The notes beneath the pieces were generated by a model that did no database searches, was not told the DNA's origin, and worked only from the letters and a program-made list of their open reading frames with translations. Of a stretch of DNA of 64,000 nt, positions 46,720-54,581 are shown in pieces (position 1 is the first letter of the stretch; every line of letters begins with the position of its first letter). Origin of the DNA: Thermodesulfatator atlanticus DSM 21156 (GTDB lineage: Bacteria; Desulfobacterota; Thermodesulfobacteria; Thermodesulfobacteriales; Thermodesulfatatoraceae); NCBI RefSeq assembly GCF_000421585.1, contig NZ_ATXH01000001.1, positions 107,109 through 171,108 of the forward strand, given 5' to 3'. The translations under genes and the position numbers were made by a program.

Positions 46720-48286
46720 TTAACCCCAGCTTTTTAATTACTTCTTCCACGAGCTCTTCCACAGGCCTGGTAGTTTCAAGGACAAGAAGCCTTTCTTCGG
46801 GAATTTCACTTGGAGGCTCAAAGACTTCTTTTTGCTTGACATAGATTTCCCAGCGGCCATCAGAAGGCTCACCTTCTTTTTTAGCCCTTTCTTCAAAGCG
46901 TTTTTTGATAATTTCGTCAGGAGCAACACATTGCACCCAGAGCCAATCAATCCCGAGGTCTTTTATTTGTTCAAGTATAGTGGCTCGCAGGGCTTTGGAA
47001 CGATAAGTGGCATCAAGCACCACATCACGGCCGGTGCCCAAATCCGCCACAGCATAGGAAGCCATAGCCTCATAGGTTTTTTGGGTCATCTCTTCGCTAT
47101 AAATCCCCTTGCCAAATGGTTCGTAAACGTGCTCCTCTGGAGGAATTTCAAGCATGCGTTTACGCACAATGTCTGAATTGTAATAGTTAGCAAGAAGGCG
47201 CTCAGAAAGGACTCTTGCCAGGGTGCTTTTCCCTGTCCCCGAGAGCCCAAAAACTACGACAAGAATGGGGCTCCCCCCTGCATAAAGATACGCAAGGTCA
47301 AAATAGCGCTTAGCAGCAGCAAGGTTTGTTTCTTTGGTTTTTTCGTCCACCTCAGGGGAGGCCCAGGTAAAACAGCCGATTTTGCCGCGCACGTAAGCCC
47401 GGTAACACTTGTAAAAGTCTAGTAGCTCAAGAAGGCCTTGGTCTCCTGAGAGTTTTACATATTTTTCGATAAAATATCCGGAAAAGTCTTTTAGCTGGTG
47501 AAAGTCAAGGTCCATAGCCAGAAAGGCAAGGTCCTGGGCTACGTCTCCGCAGCGAAACCGGTCGTTAAACTCAATGCAATCAAAGATATAGACCTTATTT
47601 TGGGGTTCATCAAAGCAAATATTGGCAGAGTATAAGTCTCCGTGGCCATCACGAATAAAGCCCCTGGCCACACGTTCTTCAAAAAGTTTTTTATTTTCTT
47701 CCATAAAGGTGTTTGACCAGTTCACTATAAAATCATAACGATGACGCGCCAGGGCTTTTCCCACAAAATCTTTGGTCTGGGTAAAATTTTCATTCACGTT
47801 AAAAGAAATGGTCTCAAGGGAGCCGTACTTGTTAACCTCAGGGCCTGTTTCTGCTTCCTGGTAAAAGGGAACGAGCTTGTCAACGATAAGGTCTATGTGC
47901 TTTAATTTCAGGCGGCCTTCTTTGATAAGACGGCCCATCATGCCCTCTTCGGGCATGCGTTTCATTTTAACCGCCCATTCCACCGGCTCTCCTTCCCCTT
48001 CGAAAAAGGCTTTATCGTTTTGCTCAACTACAGGAACAACCCCTAGGTATATTTCAGGACAAAGTCTGCGGTTTAGCTCCACCTCGCGTTCACAAAAAAA
48101 CTTACGCTTTTCAAGGGTGGTAAAATCAAGAAACCCAAAATCAACGGGTTTTTTTATCTTGTATACGAGATCATCTGCCAAAAAGACATAAGAAATATGC
48201 GTCTGGAGAAGTTTTATTTCCTCGGGATGGTGCGGATAGGCCTCTTTTTTAAGCAATTTCTGGATTAGTGGTGGCAGGTTGGCCAT
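46700..48286 (-). CDS. Bifunctional aminoglycoside-phosphotransferase-like / P-loop kinase protein
   Basis: 528 residues. N-terminal half (about 1-330) is an APH-type kinase fold: VYKIKKPVDFGFLDFTTLEK, RDGHGDLYSANICFDEP (catalytic HGDxxxxN), and VYIFDCIEFNDRFRCGDVAQ for the metal aspartate. C-terminal half (about 345-520) is a P-loop kinase of the gluconokinase or zeta-toxin type: VVVFGLSGTGKSTLARVLSE and VVLDATYRSKALRATILEQI. This two-domain family is widespread, but its substrate is unproven. Overlaps bioG by 20 bp; a GGAGG sits before the ATG. Confidence 0.87.
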   Translation of the reverse strand: MANLPPLIQKLLKKEAYPHHPEEIKLLQTHISYVFLADDLVYKIKKPVDFGFLDFTTLEKRKFFCEREVELNRRLCPEIYLGVVPVVEQNDKAFFEGEGEPVEWAVKMKRMPEEGMMGRLIKEGRLKLKHIDLIVDKLVPFYQEAETGPEVNKYGSLETISFNVNENFTQTKDFVGKALARHRYDFIVNWSNTFMEENKKLFEERVARGFIRDGHGDLYSANICFDEPQNKVYIFDCIEFNDRFRCGDVAQDLAFLAMDLDFHQLKDFSGYFIEKYVKLSGDQGLLELLDFYKCYRAYVRGKIGCFTWASPEVDEKTKETNLAAAKRYFDLAYLYAGGSPILVVVFGLSGTGKSTLARVLSERLLANYYNSDIVRKRMLEIPPEEHVYEPFGKGIYSEEMTQKTYEAMASYAVADLGTGRDVVLDATYRSKALRATILEQIKDLGIDWLWVQCVAPDEIIKKRFEERAKKEGEPSDGRWEIYVKQKEVFEPPSEIPEERLLVLETTRPVEELVEEVIKKLGLSERKAL

Positions 48287-48469
48287 AAAAAATTTCCTCC
48301 ATTAAGCAGTTTATGAATTATTAACAAAGCCCAAAACAGATAGCAATTTTGATTTTTACAGGAGCACAAAACAGATGAATCCCATCAAAATGTAAAACTT
48401 TTGTGCTTGACACTTATTTAAGAATTGCCGATGTTTTAATTGATTAAAAAATTTTATCGTGAGGCTTCC

Positions 48470-50563
48470 GTGCTGGATTTTTTCTTTAAGCCTAAAACAG
48501 TAGCAGTTATCGGGGCGTCTAGAGAACCAGGTAAAGTAGGCCATGATGTCTTGCGCAACCTTCTGGACTTTAATTTTCCAGGTCATATTTTTCCTATCAA
48601 CCCCAAGGCAGATGAGATTTTGGGGCTTAAGGCTTATCCTTCCATTCTAGAGGTGCCTGAAGATGTAGATTTGGTGGTGATCGCTGTGCGCGCTCCTTTT
48701 GTGCCAGAGGTGATTGATCAATGTGGTCAAAAGGGAGTTAAAGCTGCAGTGGTTCTTACCTCTGGTTTTAAAGAGACAGGGCTTGAAGGAGCCAAGCTTG
48801 AAAAAAAACTTGTAGAGACAGCCCGTTCTCATGGTATCCGCATAATTGGTCCAAATTGTCTGGGAATTCTCGACACTTATAGCCGTTTAAATGCCACTTT
48901 TGCAGGGCTTAAACCTATCAAAGGCGAAATTGGCTTTTTTTCGCAATCAGGGGCCCTTTGTCTCGCGGTACTTGAGTGGTCTAAGGCAGAGAAGATCGGT
49001 CTTTCACGTTTTGTAAGCCTTGGTAACAAATGCGACGTAAACGAGATCGAATGCCTACGCATGCTTGCGGAAGACCCTCATACCAAAGTGATCATGGGTT
49101 ACATCGAAGGAATTACTGATGGCCGGGCTTTTACCGAAGTGGCCTGCGAAGTTGCTCGTGAAAAACCCGTGATCATCTTTAAAAGCGGTACCACCGCGGC
49201 CGGGGCAAGGGCTGCGTCTTCCCACACGGGATCTCTTGCTGGCTCAGAGCAGGCCTTTGAAGCTAGCGTTAAAAGATCAGGTCTTATCCGTGCCAAAACC
49301 CTGCGCGAGTTCTTTAACCTGGCCCTTTATTTTGCCTTTATGCCGCCCCTTGCCGGGCCATACTTAGGAATTGTTACAAACTCTGGCGGCCCAGGCATTG
49401 TAGCTGCTGATGCCTGTGAAAACTCAGCCCTTGAGCTCCCTTCCCTTTCAAGCGAAACCGTAGAAAAACTGCGTAAAGTGCTTCCTCCATACGCCTCTTT
49501 TTATAACCCGGTTGACATCACCGGAGATGCCGATGCTGCCCGTTACGAAAAAACCCTTGAAGTGCTTATCGAAGACCAGCGTTTAAACGGGCTTCTGGTC
49601 ATTCTTTCCCGTACAGCTACAGTTAACCCCGATGAAGTTGCTGAGATTCTCACAAAAGACAAAGCCCAAAAGCCCATAGTAGCCTGCTTTCTTGGCGAAG
49701 AAAGTGTCAAAAAGGCAAGAAAAAAACTGCTCAAAGGAAAAGTGCCTCATTATGAGTATCCAGAAGAGGCGGTAAAAGTGCTTGAGAAGGCCTGGCTTTA
49801 CGAGTGGTGGCGCAAGAAGCCCCCTGCCAAGGTGAAAAAATTAAAAGTAAATTTCAAACAGGTGGCTGAGACGCTTCAAATAGTAAGAAGCGAAGGCCGC
49901 AGTCATCTACTTGACCATGAAGTCAAGCAGATACTAGAAGCTTATGGTTTCGTTTTTCCCAAATCCTTGGTAGCACGCACCACAGACGAAGCTATCCTAG
50001 CTGCCAAAGTAATCGGCTACCCTGTGGTGCTAAAAGTTCTTTCCCCGCAAATTCAGCACAAATCAGACGTAGGGGGCGTAAAAGTCAACATCAGAGATGA
50101 AGAAGAGCTTATCAAGGCTTTTGAGGAAATAATCATAAACGTGCGCAAGCGGCTTCCTGGCATAAGCGTGCTGGGGGTTATTGTCCAGGAGATGGCTCCT
50201 AAAGGCAAAGAAGTTATCGTGGGATTCATAAGGGACCCTCAGTTTGGGCCTTTGGTTATGTTCGGTTTGGGTGGCATTTACGTAGAAGTCCTAAAAGACG
50301 TTACTTTTCGTCTGGCTCCTTTGGCAAAAGAAGAAGCCCTTGAGATGATCAGAGAAATCAAAGCTTATCCCGTGTTAAAAGGGATAAGAGGGGAGCCAGA
50401 GGTTGACATGGATTCCCTGGCCAGGGCTATAGTCTCCATGGGACAACTTGCAGCAGATTTTCCTGAATTAAGCGAAGGAGAGGTGAATCCTCTTATTGTT
50501 GGCCCTAAAGGGCAAAAAACTATAGCAGTAGATGCGCGTTTAAGCTTAGGGGGAGAAAAATGA
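48470..50563 (+). CDS. ADP-forming acyl-CoA synthetase (acetate--CoA ligase, fused alpha-beta)
   Basis: 697 residues from a GTG at 48470 with GTGAGG just upstream (a TTG at 48440 is also in frame). Order: CoA-binding domain (KTVAVIGASREPGKVGHDVL), succinyl-CoA ligase-like domains (IIGPNCLGILDTYSRLNATF, GFFSQSGALCLAVLEW, ASSHTGSLAGSEQAFEASVK), then ATP-grasp (YPVVLKVLSPQIQHKSDVGG, VIVQEMAPKGKEVIVGFIRD, MFGLGGIYVEVLKDVTFRLA). Converts acetyl- or another acyl-CoA with ADP and phosphate to acid and ATP, or the reverse. Overlaps the DRTGG gene by 4 bp. Confidence 0.9.
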   Translation: MLDFFFKPKTVAVIGASREPGKVGHDVLRNLLDFNFPGHIFPINPKADEILGLKAYPSILEVPEDVDLVVIAVRAPFVPEVIDQCGQKGVKAAVVLTSGFKETGLEGAKLEKKLVETARSHGIRIIGPNCLGILDTYSRLNATFAGLKPIKGEIGFFSQSGALCLAVLEWSKAEKIGLSRFVSLGNKCDVNEIECLRMLAEDPHTKVIMGYIEGITDGRAFTEVACEVAREKPVIIFKSGTTAAGARAASSHTGSLAGSEQAFEASVKRSGLIRAKTLREFFNLALYFAFMPPLAGPYLGIVTNSGGPGIVAADACENSALELPSLSSETVEKLRKVLPPYASFYNPVDITGDADAARYEKTLEVLIEDQRLNGLLVILSRTATVNPDEVAEILTKDKAQKPIVACFLGEESVKKARKKLLKGKVPHYEYPEEAVKVLEKAWLYEWWRKKPPAKVKKLKVNFKQVAETLQIVRSEGRSHLLDHEVKQILEAYGFVFPKSLVARTTDEAILAAKVIGYPVVLKVLSPQIQHKSDVGGVKVNIRDEEELIKAFEEIIINVRKRLPGISVLGVIVQEMAPKGKEVIVGFIRDPQFGPLVMFGLGGIYVEVLKDVTFRLAPLAKEEALEMIREIKAYPVLKGIRGEPEVDMDSLARAIVSMGQLAADFPELSEGEVNPLIVGPKGQKTIAVDARLSLGGEK

Positions 50564-51615
50564 GCATTATCTATGTTTGCTCTACAGCTGGTTTCTCAGG
50601 AAAAACGCTCACGTTGTTGGGCTTAGGGCAATTTTTGAAAAGAAAAAATATTTCGTTTTCTTACCGCAAGCCTGTGGGTAACAGACCCGTTTATGAAGAC
50701 GGGACTATCGTAGATGACGATGCCTATTTCCTCAACCGGGTTTTTGAATTAAACGTTCCTCTTTCAGAACTCTCTGCAGTAATGCTTACTCAGGACGTGG
50801 TGGTTAAGGCCTATCAAAAAAAGCTTGAGCCCATGTTACCCAAAGTGGCTGATTTTATTAAAAAAGCCAAACACAACGTAGATGTTTTGCTACTAGGAGG
50901 CTACGGAAGCATTTATTCAGGCGAATTCATGGGAATTTCTGGGGTAGAGATTGCAAAGAGCGTACAGGCTAAGGTCTGTCTTGTGGTGCGTTATGAAGGG
51001 GAATGGGTGGTGGATTATGTGCTCAAAGCCATGCATGATTTTTCGGGGCTAAAATTGGGAGTAGTTTTTAACGATCTTCGGGAAGAGCACTTTTACAACT
51101 ATCGGGACTTAATCAGGCCTTACCTTGAAAGCGAAGGGATTACGATTTTGGGTGAGCTACCCCATCACGGCAAACTTGCCGCGGTTTCTGTAAAAGACCT
51201 GCGGGAGTATCTTGGGGCACGCCTCCTGGGGCACACTGGCGAAGAACGCCTGGTGGAAAACTTCCTGATCGGTGGCATGCAGGTTGATAAAGCCATTCAG
51301 TATTTCAGGCGCATGCCTAATTTTGGCGTAATTGTTGGTGGCGACCGCTCTGATATTCAACTTGCCGCTATTGAGACCGGTGCCGTATGTCTTATCCTAA
51401 CCGGCGGTCTTTATCCTAATGAAATTATCCTTGCCAAGGCAGAAGAAAACAAAGTCGCCATCCTGGTGGTGGAAGAAGACACTTATACCGTTGCCAAGCG
51501 TACTGAGCGGTTGCCTGCCCAGGCCCGTATAAGGCACCCTGAAAAACTAGCCTGTGCCTTTGAGGTTACGGCGCGCTACCTTAACGAAGAAAAACTCAAG
51601 GAATTTTGGGCCTAG
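50560..51615 (+). CDS. DRTGG-domain protein with BioD/Pta-like P-loop domain
   Basis: 351 residues. The N-terminal half is a P-loop domain like the N-terminus of long phosphotransacetylases (YVCSTAGFSGKTLTLLGLGQ, RKPVGNRPVYEDGTIVDDDA, VDVLLLGGYGSIYSGEFMGI). The C-terminal half is a DRTGG domain (VDKAIQYFRRMPNFGVIVGG then DRSDIQLAAIETGAVCLILT), here with DRSDI rather than DRTGG. Such proteins are thought to sense or regulate acetyl-CoA metabolism. Coupled to the ADP-forming synthetase. Converges on acpS by 4 bp. Confidence 0.85.
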   Translation: MSIIYVCSTAGFSGKTLTLLGLGQFLKRKNISFSYRKPVGNRPVYEDGTIVDDDAYFLNRVFELNVPLSELSAVMLTQDVVVKAYQKKLEPMLPKVADFIKKAKHNVDVLLLGGYGSIYSGEFMGISGVEIAKSVQAKVCLVVRYEGEWVVDYVLKAMHDFSGLKLGVVFNDLREEHFYNYRDLIRPYLESEGITILGELPHHGKLAAVSVKDLREYLGARLLGHTGEERLVENFLIGGMQVDKAIQYFRRMPNFGVIVGGDRSDIQLAAIETGAVCLILTGGLYPNEIILAKAEENKVAILVVEEDTYTVAKRTERLPAQARIRHPEKLACAFEVTARYLNEEKLKEFWA

Positions 51616-51986
51616 CCTTCTATTATTACGACGGCCGTGGCGTAAAGCCTCTCATGCGAAAGGGAAACATGTATCTTTTTCCCGCCAAGGGCGGAAAATC
51701 GCAAAAGTGCACGACCATAAAGCCTCATATAAGGCTTGCCAGAAGGTGCGTGGAAAACTTCCATCTCGCGCCAGGACACCCCGCGAAGACCTGTCCCCAG
51801 GGCCTTAGAACATGCTTCTTTAGCGGCAAAATAAGCCGCCACATAAGGTGGCAGGTATCTTTTGTGGGAGATAGCTTTTTTTTCTTCTTCGGTAAGGATG
51901 CGATCCAGAAAACGCCTGTGATAAAGGGAGAGGACTTTTTCGATTCTCGGCACCTCAACAAGATCTATTCCAAGCCCTAAGATCAT
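51612..51986 (-). CDS. acpS: Holo-[acyl-carrier-protein] synthase
   Basis: 124 residues. Transfers phosphopantetheine from CoA to ACP. Motifs: ILGLGIDLVEVPRIEKVLSL with the metal Asp, RILTEEEKKAISHKRYLPPY, AAYFAAKEACSKALGTGLRG, and HVSLSHERLYATAVVII near the C-terminus. Complete, single domain. MITE copy H begins 28 bp upstream of its start. Confidence 0.96.
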   Translation of the reverse strand: MILGLGIDLVEVPRIEKVLSLYHRRFLDRILTEEEKKAISHKRYLPPYVAAYFAAKEACSKALGTGLRGVSWREMEVFHAPSGKPYMRLYGRALLRFSALGGKKIHVSLSHERLYATAVVIIEG

Positions 51987-52013
51987 CTCAAACCCTCTTC
52001 TGGCATATCTTTA

Positions 52014-52088
52014 GAGACCTTTGCAAAATTTGCGAGATCAGTGCTGGATCCGTTCCTATTTTTCGTTCCGAAAAATGGGAACGGATCC
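52014..52088 (+). repeat. MITE-like palindromic element, copy H (left arm plus hairpin)
   Basis: Left end GAGACCTTTGCAAAATTTGC, GAGATCAGTGCTGGATCC, and a perfect hairpin CCGTTCCTATTTTTCG / CGAAAAATGGGAACGG. The right arm is missing. It sits in the divergent gap between acpS and the chemotaxis operon. Confidence 0.85.
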
Positions 52089-52177
52089 AAAATCGAACTC
52101 TCCATGACGATATCATAGCGATAGAAATTGCAAAGCACATCTTCTTCTGACTCGCCTGTTGCTTTCGTCTTTTCTTT

Positions 52178-52204
52178 TAAGAAAAGCAAAAAAATTGCCG
52201 AAGG
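52178..52204 (+). promoter_or_regulatory. Candidate sigma-28 (FliA) promoter for the chemotaxis operon
   Basis: TAAGAAAA, 11 bp, GCCGAAGG. The geometry (8-11-8) is the same as in the motA promoter, and GCCGA matches the core of the -10 box. The predicted start of transcription is about 30 bp before the cheY ATG. Weaker match than motA. Confidence 0.45.
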
Positions 52205-52244
52205 AAAGGAAAGATTAATTGTCCAAGGCCTTGAGGAGACGCCT

Positions 52245-52616
52245 ATGAAAGTAATGGTTGTTGACGACTCTAAGTCTATCCGCCAGATCGAGAAAAAATA
52301 TCTCACTGGCATGGGCTATGAAGTCGTTGAAGCGTCAAATGGTGAAGAGGCACTAAAAGTCCTTGAAGAAAATCCCGACATTGCCCTTATCCTCCTTGAT
52401 TGGCACATGCCAGTGATGAACGGATATGAGTTCTTAAAAACCGTAAGGCAGGATCCCAAATGGAACAACGTAAAGATCATGATGGTCACCACTGAAAACC
52501 AGGAAAAAAGTGTAATCGACGCCATCATGGCAGGTGCTAACGAATATCTCATGAAACCCTTTGACCAGGAAATGCTTGAGAGCAAAATCCGCTGGCTTTT
52601 GGAGGAGGCCCTGTGA
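52245..52616 (+). CDS. cheY: Chemotaxis response regulator CheY
   Basis: 123 residues from the ATG at 52245 (GAGGAGAC upstream; the longer frame to 52128 would encode leader sequence). Single receiver domain: VMVVDDSKSIRQIEKK acidic pocket, phosphorylation site in ALILLDWHMPVMNGYEFL, switch Thr in IMMVTTENQEKS, and Lys in NEYLMKPFDQEMLE. Binds the flagellar switch when phosphorylated by CheA. First gene of cheY-cheB-cheR-cheA-dnaJ-like-cheW. Confidence 0.95.
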   Translation: MKVMVVDDSKSIRQIEKKYLTGMGYEVVEASNGEEALKVLEENPDIALILLDWHMPVMNGYEFLKTVRQDPKWNNVKIMMVTTENQEKSVIDAIMAGANEYLMKPFDQEMLESKIRWLLEEAL

Positions 52617-53692
52617 AAAAGATTCGCGTGCTAGTAGTTGACGATAGCCCGCTTTTGCGCAGGCTAATTAGCGAAGCCCTGAGGGCTGACAAAAATATCG
52701 AGGTAGTAGGAACGGCTAACAACGGCAAAGAAGCCCTTGATAAAGCAAGACTTTTGCGTCCAGATGTAATTACCCTTGACATTGAAATGCCCGTCATGGA
52801 TGGGCTAACGGCGCTTGAGAAGTTAAAGCGCCTTTATCCCAAGATCCAGGTCATAATGTTTTCTTCTCTTACAGAAAAAGGCGCTAAAGAAACCATAAAA
52901 GCGCTTTCCTTGGGGGCCTTTGATTTTGTAACCAAGCCCTCTACCAGATCCTTAAACGAAAGTATCAAGCGCATTAAAGAAGAATTAATACCCAAGATCA
53001 AAACTGCTTGCCCTAGGATAGCTCCTCTCCAGGCACCAAGGCCTGCACCTCAGGCAAAAAAAGTAGCCGTTTCTCCCCTTGCACGACGCAAGCCCCTTAT
53101 CGTTGGCAAACGCGAGATTGTGGCCATAGGAGTTTCAACAGGTGGCCCGCGTGCACTCTCAGAAATCATCCCCCGGCTTCCGGCCACTTTTCCTGTGCCC
53201 ATTGTGATTGTGCAACACATGCCCCCTGTTTTTACAGCTCAGTTGGCGCAAAGGCTTGACCAGTTGTCTCAGCTAAAGGTCCAGGAAGGAAAAGAAGGAA
53301 GCCCCCTTACCCCTGGGAAAGTTTATATCGCTCCCGGGGACAAACACATGGAAGTAGCCCAACGGGGGGTTGCCAAAGTGGTTCACCTTCACAAGGGACC
53401 TCCTGAAAATAGCTGTCGTCCGGCGGTAGATGTGCTTTTTCGCTCCGTAGCAAAGGTGTATGGCGGAAAAAGTGTTGGGCTTGTACTAACGGGCATGGGC
53501 CAGGATGGCCTTGCGGGCTCGAAGGTAATGAAAGACGCAGGCGCTATTATTGTGGCTCAGGATGAAGCCACTTCAACGGTTTACGGCATGCCACGGGCCG
53601 TGGTTGAGGCCGGTCTTGCCGACTACGTTTTGCCGCTTAACGAAATTCCACTTTTTCTCCAGAAAATTTTTATGCAACGGATAGCAGCATGA
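52613..53692 (+). CDS. cheB: Chemotaxis protein-glutamate methylesterase CheB
   Basis: 359 residues. N-terminal receiver (VLVVDDSPLLRRLISEAL; VITLDIEMPVMDGLTALEKL), a proline- and alanine-rich linker (APLQAPRPAPQAKK), and the methylesterase domain with catalytic Ser in AIGVSTGGPRALSEIIP, His in IVQHMPPVFTAQLAQRL, and Asp in LTGMGQDGLAGSKVMKDAG. Removes methyl groups from (or deamidates) chemoreceptors. Overlaps cheY and cheR by 4 bp each. Confidence 0.97.
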   Translation: MKKIRVLVVDDSPLLRRLISEALRADKNIEVVGTANNGKEALDKARLLRPDVITLDIEMPVMDGLTALEKLKRLYPKIQVIMFSSLTEKGAKETIKALSLGAFDFVTKPSTRSLNESIKRIKEELIPKIKTACPRIAPLQAPRPAPQAKKVAVSPLARRKPLIVGKREIVAIGVSTGGPRALSEIIPRLPATFPVPIVIVQHMPPVFTAQLAQRLDQLSQLKVQEGKEGSPLTPGKVYIAPGDKHMEVAQRGVAKVVHLHKGPPENSCRPAVDVLFRSVAKVYGGKSVGLVLTGMGQDGLAGSKVMKDAGAIIVAQDEATSTVYGMPRAVVEAGLADYVLPLNEIPLFLQKIFMQRIAA

Positions 53693-54507
53693 GGCCAGAA
53701 GTATATAGATTTTTTGCAGATTTAGTACAAAAATACAGTGGCATCGTTTTAAAGGAAGAAAAAACCTACCTAATTGAGAGCAGGCTAAGAGAGCTTGCCA
53801 GAGCCTTAAATTACCGAGACGTAGATCAGCTTTATCAGGTTGCCTCAAAGCGTCTTACGCCCCAGCTTCGTGATGAGATTATCGAAGCAATGACCACTAA
53901 TGAGACTTACTTTTTCAGAGACCAGCATCCCTTTGAGGCCTTGCGCAAAGAGGTAATCCCTGAGTTAAAAAAGCTGCGCGCCAAAGAAAAAGAATTGCGC
54001 TTTTGGTCCGCAGCAGCCTCTACCGGGCAGGAAGCCTATAGCATCGCCATGTTAATCCACGAATATTTTCCTGATCTGCTTTCCTGGCGTATCCAGATCC
54101 TTGCCACGGATATCTCCCAGGAAGCCCTTAAAAAAGCACAAAAGGGTGCTTATTCCCAAATAGAAGTAAACCGCGGGCTTCCTGTTACTTTTCTGGTCAA
54201 GTATTTCAAACAAAACGGAGCCAAATGGGTGGTACAGGACAAAATCCGCAAGATGATTCAATTCCGCAAGCTCAATTTGGTAGATCCCCTGCCCCCTACC
54301 CTTGGCAAGTTCGACGTGGTCTTTTGCCGTTACGTGCTTATTTATTTTTCGCCCGAGGTAAAGGCCAAAGTCCTCAAAAATATAAGCCGCGTTATGAAAC
54401 CTAAAGGTTATCTCTTTTTAGGTGCTACTGAGAGCCCACAGGGCCTTCCCCCTGGTTTTAAACGCAAAATGATCGGCCGAACCATCTGTTATCAGTGGGA
54501 AGGTTAA
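53689..54507 (+). CDS. cheR: Chemotaxis protein methyltransferase CheR
   Basis: 272 residues. N-terminal helical domain (FFADLVQKYSGIVLKEEKTY) then the SAM domain: TTNETYFFRDQHPFEALRKE, FWSAAASTGQEAYSIAMLIH (motif I, with A-A-S where most have A-C-S), ILATDISQEALKKAQKGAYS, FDVVFCRYVLIYFSPEVKAK, and GYLFLGATESPQGL. Methylates receptor glutamates. Overlaps cheB by 4 bp; 74 bp before cheA. Confidence 0.96.
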   Translation: MRPEVYRFFADLVQKYSGIVLKEEKTYLIESRLRELARALNYRDVDQLYQVASKRLTPQLRDEIIEAMTTNETYFFRDQHPFEALRKEVIPELKKLRAKEKELRFWSAAASTGQEAYSIAMLIHEYFPDLLSWRIQILATDISQEALKKAQKGAYSQIEVNRGLPVTFLVKYFKQNGAKWVVQDKIRKMIQFRKLNLVDPLPPTLGKFDVVFCRYVLIYFSPEVKAKVLKNISRVMKPKGYLFLGATESPQGLPPGFKRKMIGRTICYQWEG

Positions 54508-54581
54508 AGTTTTTGGTCCATTTATTCGAATTTTCTTAAAAGGATGAAACTACAAGCTTTAAGCAAATTCAGGAGGCACTT

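Noticed and set aside
48407..48445. TTGACA near 48413 as promoter of the acyl-CoA synthetase gene.
   Set aside because: No acceptable -10 lies 16-18 bp downstream.
51606..51980. A 124-residue frame on the plus strand opposite acpS.
   Set aside because: AcpS on the minus strand has all family motifs; the opposite frame is a shadow.
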